From an uncultured Bacteroidales bacterium (GTDB taxonomy: Bacteria > Bacteroidota > Bacteroidia > Bacteroidales > Bacteroidaceae), in assembly GCA_902796835.1 (NCBI GenBank), contig CADBQP010000037.1, forward strand, positions 1-64,000: 64,000 nt of DNA. Reading direction: 5' to 3'. Made by a program: the position numbers and the translations under genes. The notes below the pieces were generated by a model that did no database searches, was not told where the DNA came from, and saw only the letters and a list, made by a program, of their open reading frames with translations. Numbering within the stretch: position 1 is the first letter of the stretch; every line of letters begins with the position of its first letter. This document shows, piece after piece, positions 1 through 8,836 of the stretch.

Positions 1-38
1 AGTCCAAATTCCAGAAGCGGAAATGGACTCCTATAAGT

Positions 39-257
39 CTAAATGATGAAAACCTCGTCCTTATAAACAGGAACTTCTCTGCCATTTGTCAACTGCACAA
101 GCCATTCATTGCCATAGTCATCAACGATGATGCCGTTGCGATGACCTTTCCTCGGAAACAGAGTAGAGTTTCTACGTCGAAATGACCCCTGTTCTGGCTT
201 ACTTATCAGTGATTTCTCAATACACGGAAAGCGGTGCGTCGATTCAGCGCATGGCAT
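39..257 (-). CDS. possible small ORF downstream of the PorE-like gene
   Basis: A 72-codon reading frame overlaps the last 52 bases of the PorE-like gene in another frame. Its C-terminal half (GNEWLVQLTNGREVPVYKDE) looks like a small beta-barrel of the kind found in KOW or DUF2027-like domains, with a conserved-looking VPVYKDEVFI end. The N-terminal third, where it overlaps the neighbour, looks non-native, so a real start may lie inside the frame at a non-ATG codon. It may equally be a relic of a longer gene or a chance frame. I do not recognise a function. Confidence 0.3.
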   Translation of the reverse strand: MPCAESTHRFPCIEKSLISKPEQGSFRRRNSTLFPRKGHRNGIIVDDYGNEWLVQLTNGREVPVYKDEVFII

Positions 258-2203
258 ATTTCTTGTTTTGTCGTATCGAGACGAGCAATGAATTCTGTTG
301 TTAGAGTATCGCCCGTGTGAAGAAATGAATAGGTTTCTGTCAATTTTTTGTTGACTATAAATGGTTGACTCTCGCCATATCCTTTGGCAACAAGTCGACT
401 TTCAGGTATTCCTTGCGAGACAAGGTGAGATACCACGCTCTTAGCGCGCCTCTCAGATAAACGTTGATTATATATATTGCTACCTCTATGGTCCGTGTGA
501 GCCGCAAGTTCTATAACTACTTGAGGATTATCGTTTAGCATTCGGACAAGACGATCGAGGGCTATCTTGGAAGAGTCTGTAAGTGCCGCACTGTCGAACT
601 CATAATTTATGCCTCTCACCAAGACTGGAATGTTTATGGATGGAAGTGGAAATTGCAAAACATATTGGTGGGTCTCTGAGGCATTTGCATCTGCGGTAAA
701 ATGATTTTGCACACTTAGGTGTTCCTTGTCGCTGGCTAGGAAGACATAACTTACTCCGGGAATGACTTCTCTCTCGAAGGAACCATCTGCCTTAACGCCT
801 ATGCGCACATTTGTTCCGTCGTTACCAACCATGTAAACCTGCGCTGATGGAAGTTCATAACCGTCGAGTTCATAGACCCATCCTTTGACGGTTTGAAGCA
901 CTTCGGGGTGGGTAAAACTATAGATTTTGTCCCATCCGCGTCCTCCTGTAGAACGGTTGCTTGCAAAATATCCGCGGTGATGAAGGCCCTCGAATGTCAT
1001 ACCAAAGTCGTCGCCATTAGAATTTATCGGCGATGGCAAGTGGCTAACTGACCATGTGTGATTTAATGTATCTTCTATAGCTTTATAGATGTCAAGCCCT
1101 CCCATTCCACCTCGACCATTGCTGGAAAAATATAGCTCTCCATTAGGGCGCAAAGTTGGGAAAGCTTCGTTGCCAGGTGTATTTATTGATGGGCCAAGAT
1201 TCTCGACTGTAACTACTCCGTGGCTTCCTATTTGAGCGCGCCAAATATCCGTTCCACCAAAACCACCAGGCATATCACTCACGAAATAAAGAAACTTTCC
1301 ATCGGCTGATGGAGCAGGATGGGCATAGGACGACAGGGTGTCGGAAGTGATTTTTAAAATTTGGGGTTTAGACCATGAGGCATCTGCACGATTGGATGTC
1401 CATATCTCGGCCATTCGCGGATATTGCGGGTCAGTTCTACACACAGTTAAATACATGGTTTTTCCGTCGGAACTGAATGTGCATGCTCCTTCGTCAAAGA
1501 CAGTATTTATACCTTCGGCTGGTTCGGGTCTTAACCACACACCTAGTTCGTTTTTCTTGCAATAGAATATATCACCGGCCTTTTGGCCCGTTATTCCACT
1601 GAGCTCATCTCCTATGGCAGATCGGCGTGTTGAAGTAAAGAATATCTGACTGCCTTCTTCATCAAGGAATGCTGGGCAATAGTCAGCTCGTGTACTTGAG
1701 AAAAGAGGTTCTAGTTTTACGGTGTAGAGCGAACCTTGTTTCTTCATGGCGGGAGCCAACGTGCAGGCTTCCAAGCCCAATTTAGCAAGCTCATAATCTG
1801 CATGATTAGCAAGGAACTCCTCGTATGCTCTAGCTGACGCTTTATAGTCTCCTTGCTGACGCAGCATTTCTGCAATATAGAAATAGGTGAGTGTGTCGGT
1901 TAAATGGAGTCGTTCTGCTGAGCGATAGGATCCCAAGGCTCTTGATGTATAACCATAATGACGATAACATTCTGCCATTTTGTAAGCCAGTTCTGCGCGT
2001 CGTTGTTTATCTTTTAAAGGTGTGAGCTGGTAGGCCTTCTTGTATTGGCCAGCAGCCTCCGCATATTCACCCAAGGCGAGGAAATTATCGCCGCGTCGAG
2101 CACTTTTTTCGGCTGTTGTACAGCTTGTTGCCAAGAAAAAAGCGCTCGACCACAGGACAACGAAAAACCGCATCCTAGCGAAGAATAGTATAAATGGTTT
2201 CAT
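206..2203 (-). CDS. PorE-like OmpA-family lipoprotein (TPR, beta-propeller, CRD, OmpA)
   Basis: The 665-residue protein begins with a hydrophobic signal ending at Cys28 (ATSC), consistent with an outer-membrane lipoprotein. Residues about 35-145 form TPR-like helices, about 160-430 contain PD40/WD40-like propeller repeats (YFSSNGRGGMGGLDIYKA and relatives), about 435-520 a carboxypeptidase-regulatory-like beta domain, and about 530-650 an OmpA C-terminal peptidoglycan-binding domain (ELAAHTDHRGSNIYNQRLSE). The ending NRRTAFRVL is typical of the family. This domain order is that of PorE of the type IX secretion system, which anchors the machinery to peptidoglycan, although Bacteroidota carry several paralogues with the same order. 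The start at 2203 could instead be the Met at 2173. It diverges from nagA. The family is confident; the PorE identity is moderate. Confidence 0.8.
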   Translation of the reverse strand: MKPFILFFARMRFFVVLWSSAFFLATSCTTAEKSARRGDNFLALGEYAEAAGQYKKAYQLTPLKDKQRRAELAYKMAECYRHYGYTSRALGSYRSAERLHLTDTLTYFYIAEMLRQQGDYKASARAYEEFLANHADYELAKLGLEACTLAPAMKKQGSLYTVKLEPLFSSTRADYCPAFLDEEGSQIFFTSTRRSAIGDELSGITGQKAGDIFYCKKNELGVWLRPEPAEGINTVFDEGACTFSSDGKTMYLTVCRTDPQYPRMAEIWTSNRADASWSKPQILKITSDTLSSYAHPAPSADGKFLYFVSDMPGGFGGTDIWRAQIGSHGVVTVENLGPSINTPGNEAFPTLRPNGELYFSSNGRGGMGGLDIYKAIEDTLNHTWSVSHLPSPINSNGDDFGMTFEGLHHRGYFASNRSTGGRGWDKIYSFTHPEVLQTVKGWVYELDGYELPSAQVYMVGNDGTNVRIGVKADGSFEREVIPGVSYVFLASDKEHLSVQNHFTADANASETHQYVLQFPLPSINIPVLVRGINYEFDSAALTDSSKIALDRLVRMLNDNPQVVIELAAHTDHRGSNIYNQRLSERRAKSVVSHLVSQGIPESRLVAKGYGESQPFIVNKKLTETYSFLHTGDTLTTEFIARLDTTKQEICHALNRRTAFRVLRNH

Positions 2204-2291
2204 TACTTTTATAAACTGACTTCATCAAGTTTTATTGTGCTTGCAATTCGTTTTTTTGCTTAATCAAAGACTTCGTCTGACTTTTTTGAGC

Positions 2292-2310
2292 TAAATTTGC
2301 GGCAAATATA
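2292..2310. promoter_or_regulatory. overlapping divergent promoters of nagA and the PorE-like gene
   Basis: A plus-strand TAAATTTG (2292-2299) and a minus-strand TATATTTG (2303-2310) are separated by only three bases, giving a near-palindrome of 19 bp. Each matches the Bacteroidota -7 consensus TAnnTTTG and points to the gene on its side. No clear TTTG -33 element is visible for either. Polymerase could not occupy both at once, so the two genes may compete for initiation. Confidence 0.6.
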
Positions 2311-2343
2311 ACTTTTATCTACTCAATTTTAATACTTGAAAGC

Positions 2344-3498
2344 ATGATACAAATATTTAACGGGCGGATACTTTCTCCTAGTGGCTGGATAGAAGGTGGC
2401 TCAGTGATTTGTGAAGGATCTAAAATTGTCGAAGTTCTTAATACCGACTTGCCTATTGTCGGTGCAAAGCGTATTGACGCTCAAGGTGGTGACATTGTGC
2501 CGGGAGGAATAGAGTTGCACGTACACGGAGGTGGCGGCCGCGACTTTATGGAGGGAGAGGTCGAAGCTTTCAATATAGCCGTCGAAGCTCATCTAAAGCA
2601 TGGAACTACCTCAATTTTTCCCACTCTATCATCTTCGTCGAGACCAATGATTGAAGCTGCAGTTGCAGCATGCGAGAAACTTATGGAAGACGAAAACAGC
2701 CCTATTCAGGGACTTCATCTGGAAGGGCCATATTTTAATCCTGCCATGGCAGGCGCGCAAATGCCTGAATACATCACACCTCCTAAGCCAGAAGACTATG
2801 AGCCACTGCTCAAAAGTACTAACTGCATTAAGCGTTGGGACGAAGCTCCAGAACTTCCCGGGACCTTGGAATTTGGAGAATTTTGCAGGGCTCACAACTG
2901 CTTGCCCGCAATAGCGCATACAAAGGGAGAATATGAAGATGCAAAACGTGCCTTTGAAGCGGGCTTCACACATCTCACCCATTTCACTAACGCAATGAGT
3001 TCTCTGCACAAAGTTGGCGAATTTAAGCATGCTGGAGTTGTTGAAGCTGGCTATGAGATAGAAGGTTTTACTGTAGAAGTTATTGCTGATGGCATTCACG
3101 TACCGCCCGCAGTACTTTCGATGATCTATAAAATTAAAGGTGTGGAGCGCATGGCATTAATTACCGATGCCTTAGCAGTTGCAGCAAGCGACAGCGCCAC
3201 CGCATTCGATCCTCGTGTTATCATAGAAGATGGAGTTTGCAAATTGGCAGACCGTTCTGCTCTGGCAGGAAGCATTGCTACAATGGACAGACTCGTCAAG
3301 ACTGCAATACAGCAGGCCCATATACCCGATTTTGATGTTTTCCGAATGTGTAGTGAAACCCCTGCCCGCATTATGGGTATATATGAACGCAAAGGCTCTC
3401 TAGAGAAAGGAAAAGATGCTGACATTTGTATTTATGACCAAGATCAAAATCTGAAATTTGTACTTCAGATGGGCTGTATAGTCAAAGAAGGAGATTAA
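2344..3498 (+). CDS. nagA: N-acetylglucosamine-6-phosphate deacetylase
   Basis: This 384-residue amidohydrolase removes acetate from GlcNAc-6-phosphate, giving glucosamine-6-phosphate for glycolysis or for cell-wall synthesis. The metal-site motif HVHGGGGRDFMEG lies near residues 58-70, the metal-binding glutamate sits in HLEGPYFNP, histidines occur in AHTKGEYEDA and THLTHFTNAM, and the catalytic aspartate is in LITDALAVAA. The length is normal for the family. It starts 45 bases after a good -7 element. No nagB lies next to it; the DUF5063 gene follows after 46 bases. The protein fits with the GH20, GH84 and NahK-like genes in this window, which would supply amino sugar. Confidence 0.93.
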   Translation: MIQIFNGRILSPSGWIEGGSVICEGSKIVEVLNTDLPIVGAKRIDAQGGDIVPGGIELHVHGGGGRDFMEGEVEAFNIAVEAHLKHGTTSIFPTLSSSSRPMIEAAVAACEKLMEDENSPIQGLHLEGPYFNPAMAGAQMPEYITPPKPEDYEPLLKSTNCIKRWDEAPELPGTLEFGEFCRAHNCLPAIAHTKGEYEDAKRAFEAGFTHLTHFTNAMSSLHKVGEFKHAGVVEAGYEIEGFTVEVIADGIHVPPAVLSMIYKIKGVERMALITDALAVAASDSATAFDPRVIIEDGVCKLADRSALAGSIATMDRLVKTAIQQAHIPDFDVFRMCSETPARIMGIYERKGSLEKGKDADICIYDQDQNLKFVLQMGCIVKEGD

Positions 3499-3544
3499 AC
3501 TATACGAAGTAGCGTCAACATTGCCTCCAAAAATATAGTTAAGC

Positions 3545-4051
3545 ATGGAATCTGTTGTTTATTCACAAGGCGTTATCGAGTTCATCACTATTGCAACTGA
3601 ATACTGTCGCTATGCAGAAAACTTAAACGACACAACGCAGCCAGATTTTGTAGCGTCTATGTGCCCACTACTAGCAATGGTATATGTAAAGGCCATCATG
3701 CTTCCCGATATTGAAGAAATATCCGGGTATGTAGACCCCTGTGTGACCGAAGACGACTATGAATACATTAGAAGGAATGTGTCAAGAATAATGGGTGAGT
3801 ACGACGATTATCTTGACGTATTCGTAGAAGAATTCAAATACTCTGACCAGCCTGTTCTTCGCACAGTCAGTGAAGACTTAGCCGATATCTATCAGACGCT
3901 ACGCAACCTCGTAGAACAATTCCGCCGTGGTCATGAGGAGGCAATGCAAGTATCGCTTTTCGAAGCAAAAGAAGAGTTCAAACTTTCTTGGGGGCAAAAA
4001 CTGCTAAATGCGCTCAAGGCTCTCCACGATTTCAGATTTGCAAAATTTTGA
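3545..4051 (+). CDS. DUF5063 domain-containing protein
   Basis: A 168-residue, acidic, probably all-helical cytoplasmic protein with no signal peptide or membrane segment. It resembles the DUF5063 family of Bacteroidota, which is often found directly before an RNase D-like exonuclease, as here (the next start is 20 bases away). Motifs such as LLAMVYVKAIMLPDIEE and EDDYEYIRRNVSRIMGEYDDYLD are typical of the family as I recall it. The molecular function is unknown; tight linkage to the exonuclease and to rlmI suggests a role in RNA metabolism, but that is inference only. Confidence 0.8.
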   Translation: MESVVYSQGVIEFITIATEYCRYAENLNDTTQPDFVASMCPLLAMVYVKAIMLPDIEEISGYVDPCVTEDDYEYIRRNVSRIMGEYDDYLDVFVEEFKYSDQPVLRTVSEDLADIYQTLRNLVEQFRRGHEEAMQVSLFEAKEEFKLSWGQKLLNALKALHDFRFAKF

Positions 4052-4070
4052 GACTTAAAAGTTCACTAAA

Positions 4071-4712
4071 GTGTTGCAACTATTCGAAAATACGCCCAAA
4101 GAATATCTTCAAAACCTCGAGCGATATGTATTTGCTGGCCCTGTTGTCGTTATTCAGTCTAAGACAGAAGCAAGGCGAGCTGTCAAAGCTTTAAGCGAAG
4201 AACCGCTTATTGGCATTGACACCGAAACACGCCCTTCCTTCCGACGCAATGAGCACCATAAGGTAGCACTTCTACAATTGGCAACTCTCAACGGGCCCTG
4301 CTACTTATTTAGACTCAACATGATAGGGCTTTTACCAGAAATCATAAGTTTGCTCTCGTCGCGCCACACTCTAAAAGTTGGATTGTCACTCAAAGATGAT
4401 TTAAGAGCACTCAGGGCTCGAAGCAATTTTGTAGAGCAAGGATTCGTTGACATCCAGCAATTGGTTTCAAATTTTGGCATTGCTGACATGAGTCTTCAAA
4501 AGCTCTATGCAAACTTTTTCGGAAAAAGAATATCTAAATCTGCTCAGCTCAGCAATTGGGAAAGTGACGTGCTTACTGAAAGTCAGAAACGCTATGCAGC
4601 AACAGATGCAGTGGCATGCCTCCACATCTACCAAGCAATCTGCAAACTGCAAGAAGGAGAACCTTTCGAACTTAAAGCATCAGAAGGCACATCAAATCAA
4701 CCCTATCTATAA
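4071..4712 (+). CDS. 3'-5' exonuclease domain protein (RNase D-like, DEDDy)
   Basis: A 213-residue DEDD-family 3'-5' exonuclease of the RNase D/WRN type. Exo I is seen as GIDTETRPSF (acidic pair near residues 48-50), Exo II around KVGLSLKDDLRAL, and Exo III as YAATDAVACLHIYQ, where the tyrosine four residues before the aspartate marks the DEDDy class. There is no HRDC domain, so it is shorter than RNase D of E. coli. The apparent start is GTG, 20 bases after DUF5063; the next gene (rlmI) begins 12 bases after its stop, so the three are probably one transcript. Whether it acts on RNA or DNA cannot be told from sequence. Confidence 0.88.
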   Translation: MLQLFENTPKEYLQNLERYVFAGPVVVIQSKTEARRAVKALSEEPLIGIDTETRPSFRRNEHHKVALLQLATLNGPCYLFRLNMIGLLPEIISLLSSRHTLKVGLSLKDDLRALRARSNFVEQGFVDIQQLVSNFGIADMSLQKLYANFFGKRISKSAQLSNWESDVLTESQKRYAATDAVACLHIYQAICKLQEGEPFELKASEGTSNQPYL

Positions 4713-4723
4713 ATCAAGAATTC

Positions 4724-5929
4724 ATGTCTACCTACAACACACTAAGTTTGCGCCGAGGAAAAACAGAGAGCCTTAAAAGATTTCATCCGTGGATTTTCTC
4801 TGGAGCCATAGAACGTTTACCTTCCAATATTAAAGAAGGAGAAATAGTAAGAGTCTGTGACCACGGAGGCAATTATGTGGCTACAGGCCATTATCAGCGA
4901 GGCTCCATAGCAGTGCGCATCCTCTCGTTCAAAGACATTGAAATCAACCACGAATTCTGGCAGCAACGTCTGAGAGAGGCATGGTTCATAAGGCAATCTT
5001 TAGGACTCTATAATCCACCTCTGAATGATGTGTGTCGCTTAATACATGGCGAAGGAGATTGTTTGCCAGGACTTATAATAGATATTTTTTCAGAGACAGC
5101 CGTAGTTCAGGCACATTCCATTGGCATGCATCTATCTAGAGCAGAAATAGCTAAAGCCTTGACCGAAGTTTGTCCTGTAGTGAAACATGTATTCTACAAA
5201 TCAGAAGCCACAATGCCATTTTCGGGCGATGACGCTCCGCATGACGATTTTCTTATCGGAGGAACGTCCCACAATTTGGCAACCGAAAATGGGCTAAAGT
5301 TCCAGATAGACTGGCTTAAAGGACAAAAAACAGGTTTCTTCGTAGATCAGAGAGAGAACAGAAGCTTAATAGAAAAGCTATCTAAAGGACGTAACGTGCT
5401 TAATATGTTTTGTTATACCGGTGGATTTAGTGTCTACGCACTACGTGGCGGAGCTAATCTAGTCCATTCCGTAGACAGCAGTGCCAAAGCCATAGACTTG
5501 GCTCAGAGGAACGTGGAACTCAACTTCCCCGAGGAATCTTCGCCCAACACAGCAGGACACCGCCACACAGCATATGCCGAAGACGCATTCAGATTTCTGC
5601 ATCACTCTCCTGCCGATTACGATTTAATTGTGCTCGACCCACCAGCTTTTGCAAAGCACCGAGGCGCACTTCACAACGCCATCAAAGGCTACACCCGGCT
5701 CAATGCCTTAGCCTTCGAAAAAGTGAAGCCAGGGGGTATTATTTTCACCTTTAGCTGTTCGCAAGCTGTGAGTAATCAGCAGTTTCGACTGGCCGTATTC
5801 TCTGCCGCAGCAAGAGTGGGACGCCACGTGCGCATCCTACACCAACTCCATCAGCCGGCAGACCACCCTATAAACATCTACCATCCCGAAGGCGAATATC
5901 TCAAAGGGCTCGTGCTCTATGTGGAATAA
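4724..5929 (+). CDS. rlmI: class I SAM-dependent rRNA methyltransferase (RlmI family)
   Basis: A 401-residue protein with an N-terminal PUA domain (RRGKTESLKRFHPWIFSGAI) and a C-terminal Rossmann methyltransferase. The SAM-binding loop appears as VLNMFCYTGGFSVYALRGGA, and the catalytic region as VLDPPAFAKHR followed by FTFSCSQAV, where the second cysteine segment matches the m5C methyltransferase pattern. E. coli RlmI methylates C1962 of 23S rRNA; orthology is likely from length and domain order but not proven here. It follows the exonuclease by 12 bases and precedes the PgpH-type gene by 57 bases. Confidence 0.88.
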   Translation: MSTYNTLSLRRGKTESLKRFHPWIFSGAIERLPSNIKEGEIVRVCDHGGNYVATGHYQRGSIAVRILSFKDIEINHEFWQQRLREAWFIRQSLGLYNPPLNDVCRLIHGEGDCLPGLIIDIFSETAVVQAHSIGMHLSRAEIAKALTEVCPVVKHVFYKSEATMPFSGDDAPHDDFLIGGTSHNLATENGLKFQIDWLKGQKTGFFVDQRENRSLIEKLSKGRNVLNMFCYTGGFSVYALRGGANLVHSVDSSAKAIDLAQRNVELNFPEESSPNTAGHRHTAYAEDAFRFLHHSPADYDLIVLDPPAFAKHRGALHNAIKGYTRLNALAFEKVKPGGIIFTFSCSQAVSNQQFRLAVFSAAARVGRHVRILHQLHQPADHPINIYHPEGEYLKGLVLYVE

Positions 5930-5986
5930 TCCAAATCAAAACATTTTATCCCCATTCAGTTCGCGGTTAAATATCTCAGCAAAAAA

Positions 5987-8146
5987 ATGAACCCACCTAC
6001 CTTCTCGCTTCACAAGCTTCAACTCTTTGCTATAATCCTTTGCACCACCGTCTCTGTGTCGCTGCTCACGCTTACACTGCCTCGCCAAGAAGTAATCGGA
6101 TACGACTACGAGGAAGGACGCCCATGGCGCTACGGGTCACTCATTGCCCCCTATGATTTCCCAATCAACAAAACGCAAACAGAAATTCAGAACGAAATCG
6201 ATAGCGCCATGAGCCAATTCAGTCCGCTGTTCAAGCTCGACGATACTGTGGCTCCATCACAATTGGCCGCCTTTAAGTCTGACGTAGCCAACAATAGATT
6301 CGCAGATGTAGACACCCGAACCATAGCCCACGCCACCCAGCTTCTTGAAAAAGTCTACGAACGTGGCATCATTGACGTAAATTCCCTTAAAAGATATTCT
6401 GACCATGGAAGCACCCATGTTGTAATAGTGAATAGACAACAAGCCACAACACTTCCCGTCGCAAATTTCTTTACCACCCCCGGCGCCTATCAATATATTA
6501 TGAAGGCCGACACCCTTCACTTCTCGCGCGAGAAGCTATCCCGCCTTGCACTCAATAACTACCTTCTTCCCAATCTCCTGCTCGACAGCTTAAAAACCAA
6601 TGCGGCCATACATGACATGTTGCAAAGCCTTTCCATGGCAAGCGGCATGATTCAGACTGGAGAAAAAATTATCGACCGTGGAGAAATTGCTACTGCCTCG
6701 AAAATAAAAATTCTCGACTCTTTCCAAGCTGAAAATGCGCGTCAGGCTGCCGACAAGGACATACATCGTTGGCAACTCATTCTAGGTCAGGCTCTCTTCA
6801 ACCTTTTTGTGATAGCCACTCTGCTCACCTATCTCTATGTTTATCGTCGCAAGCTACTCCATTCGCAACGTACCATATATTTTATATTCACTCTCATCAC
6901 TGTCTTTCCAGTCTTAGCCCATCTTCTTGTCATGCGCAATTTGCTCAGCATATACATCCTTCCTTTCGCCATGACAGGCCTTTTCGCTCGCATATTTACC
7001 GACTCGCGCACAGCCACAATGACCATGCTCACTACCATTCTGCTCTCATCTCTCGGTTTGCGTGAGCCCTATGAGTTTCTACTAGTAGAAACCATTGCAG
7101 GCCTCACTGCCATAATAGGAGTAAGCGACCTGACCGAGCGTTCTCAGCTTCTAAGAGTGGCCCTCACCAGCACCCTGGCCATGTTGGTTTTCGACGTCAT
7201 CTACGACCTCACCCAGGGCACCACACTTCAGCAACTCGATAGTGTACATTATTCATTTATTGCAGCCGGTGGATTTTCCTTACTCTTTGCTTATCCCCTG
7301 CTCTATCTCTTCGAAAGAATTTTCGGATACACAAGCAGCGTCAGTCTCATTGAGCTCACAAACATCAATAACCCACTCCTTTCGCGCCTCTCGCGCGAAG
7401 CACAGGGAACATTCCAACATTCCATGCAAGTGGCAAATCTTGCTTCCGAGGTGGCAGCTGCCTTGGGAGCTAACATCCAGTTAGTCAGGACTGGCGCCTT
7501 CTACCACGATATAGGAAAACTAACTAACCCACTCTACTTCACAGAAAATCAGTCGGGCGTAAATCCTCATGAAAAGCTCAGTGAGACCGAAAGTGCACAA
7601 ATCATCATCTCACATGTAACCGAAGGACTACGATTGGCTCTCGAACACCGGTTGCCTGCCTCCCTGCGCCAATTCATCTCTACCCATCACGGGCGCGGAA
7701 AAGCCAAGTATTTCTACATACAGTGGCTCAACACCCACCCAAACCAGCAACCCGACGAGAGCGCATTTACATATCCCGGGCCTAATCCTCAAACCATTGA
7801 GCAAGCCATCCTCATGATGGCTGATGCCGTTGAAGCTAGCAGCCGAAGCCTCAGCGACTATTCACCGCAAAGCATTACTCAATTAGTAAACCGCATTGTT
7901 GATACTCAAATTTCAGACGGACTTTTTCATGAAGCGCCCATTTCATTCGTTGACATTAACATTGCGAAACACACACTTATTGAAAATCTAAAGAAAATAT
8001 ACCATACAAGAGTTGCCTATCCCGAACTCCACAAAAAGGAGAGTGAAGCAATTGCCACAGACACACCCGATACAGCCACGATAGAAAACGAAGAGTCAGA
8101 GAGCCGTCAACATGGCGGTTGGTTTAAGCGACGCTGGGGTAAGTGA
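5987..8146 (+). CDS. pgpH: PgpH/YqfF-type 7TM HD-domain phosphodiesterase
   Basis: The 719-residue protein has an N-terminal membrane anchor, an extracytoplasmic 7TMR-HDED domain (about residues 45-250), a seven-helix membrane block (about 265-450) and a cytoplasmic HD domain. The catalytic HD pair is at residues 507-508 (YHDIGKLTNP), preceded by GTFQHSMQVANLASEVA and followed by STHHGRGKAKYFY. In Firmicutes, PgpH of this architecture hydrolyses cyclic di-AMP; this is therefore the most likely activity. The tail after residue 690 is low in complexity and acidic. It is the last gene of the plus-strand run that begins at nagA, and is followed by a strong hairpin. Confidence 0.88.
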   Translation: MNPPTFSLHKLQLFAIILCTTVSVSLLTLTLPRQEVIGYDYEEGRPWRYGSLIAPYDFPINKTQTEIQNEIDSAMSQFSPLFKLDDTVAPSQLAAFKSDVANNRFADVDTRTIAHATQLLEKVYERGIIDVNSLKRYSDHGSTHVVIVNRQQATTLPVANFFTTPGAYQYIMKADTLHFSREKLSRLALNNYLLPNLLLDSLKTNAAIHDMLQSLSMASGMIQTGEKIIDRGEIATASKIKILDSFQAENARQAADKDIHRWQLILGQALFNLFVIATLLTYLYVYRRKLLHSQRTIYFIFTLITVFPVLAHLLVMRNLLSIYILPFAMTGLFARIFTDSRTATMTMLTTILLSSLGLREPYEFLLVETIAGLTAIIGVSDLTERSQLLRVALTSTLAMLVFDVIYDLTQGTTLQQLDSVHYSFIAAGGFSLLFAYPLLYLFERIFGYTSSVSLIELTNINNPLLSRLSREAQGTFQHSMQVANLASEVAAALGANIQLVRTGAFYHDIGKLTNPLYFTENQSGVNPHEKLSETESAQIIISHVTEGLRLALEHRLPASLRQFISTHHGRGKAKYFYIQWLNTHPNQQPDESAFTYPGPNPQTIEQAILMMADAVEASSRSLSDYSPQSITQLVNRIVDTQISDGLFHEAPISFVDINIAKHTLIENLKKIYHTRVAYPELHKKESEAIATDTPDTATIENEESESRQHGGWFKRRWGK

Positions 8147-8194
8147 GTTTTATAGTTTTGATTCCTTGAATCTCTTAAAAAGTACTCAAAAGTA

Positions 8195-8227
8195 AATAGC
8201 CAACTCATAATTCAAGAGTTGGCTATT
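8195..8227. terminator. bidirectional hairpin between convergent genes
   Basis: A perfect 12-bp inverted repeat (AATAGCCAACTC and its complement) with a 9-base loop lies between the pgpH stop and the stop of the convergent acidic protein gene. It probably ends both transcripts, although the T-tract is weak on either strand. Its AGCCAACTC core resembles the type 3 palindromic units described elsewhere in this window. Confidence 0.6.
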
Positions 8228-8245
8228 CCATATCTTCTAATTTAG

Positions 8246-8698
8246 CTAAAACTTCTTAGCCAAATCATCCCAGAATTTGTCAAGGTCCTCATTAAGACCT
8301 TTCATAAGTTCTTCATCCACAAACATCAAATCATCATCGACTAAGAGGAGGTCCCTCAATTCATCTCCATTCTGCCATACGAAGGAGAATGGTTTAATGA
8401 TAGGCAAAGCGCGCAATTCTGGAAGCATTTCGTTAAGGTTGCACGTAATTTCAGCTACAATTGCTTCTTCATCTAATGGGATCATCTCTGTGCTGTCAAC
8501 TTCTGTCTTCCATGCGTCAACTGCAGCTCTCATAATTTCTTTACCCTCATCGTTACGCATTATAAGAAGTCCTTCCGCAGGGGAAATTAGCAAGAAAATA
8601 TCAGTGAGATATGCTTCATTTTCCTGCTGTTGTAGTTCTTTGCACAATCGTCTGAGGGCGTCACGAATTTGCTGATGGGTATTCATGATTAGTGCCAT
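8246..8698 (-). CDS. conserved-looking acidic hypothetical protein
   Basis: A 150-residue soluble protein with many Asp and Glu residues and a hydrophobic-acidic ending (DLDKFWDDLAKKF). There is no signal peptide, membrane segment or motif I recognise. Helices at the N-terminus (NTHQQIRDALRRLCKELQQQ) are followed by a strand-rich middle. A second Met at residue 5 is an alternative start. It stands alone between the pgpH terminator and a -7 element just upstream, which argues that it is a real single-gene unit. Confidence 0.7.
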   Translation of the reverse strand: MALIMNTHQQIRDALRRLCKELQQQENEAYLTDIFLLISPAEGLLIMRNDEGKEIMRAAVDAWKTEVDSTEMIPLDEEAIVAEITCNLNEMLPELRALPIIKPFSFVWQNGDELRDLLLVDDDLMFVDEELMKGLNEDLDKFWDDLAKKF

Positions 8699-8715
8699 AG
8701 TATTATTTATGATGG

Positions 8716-8723
8716 CAAAAATA
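8716..8723 (-). promoter_or_regulatory. -7 element for the acidic protein gene
   Basis: On the minus strand the sequence reads TATTTTTG followed by C, matching TAnnTTTG, 18 bases before the start codon. No TTTG -33 element is evident. Confidence 0.45.
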
Positions 8724-8836
8724 AATAAAAAACAGTATTAATGGCTTGTCGAAATCATAAAAAAATGACACTCAGCGTATGTCTTACCCAAAAAGGTGTG
8801 TATGGGGTAAATATAACTATTACAGAAAGGAGTTGT

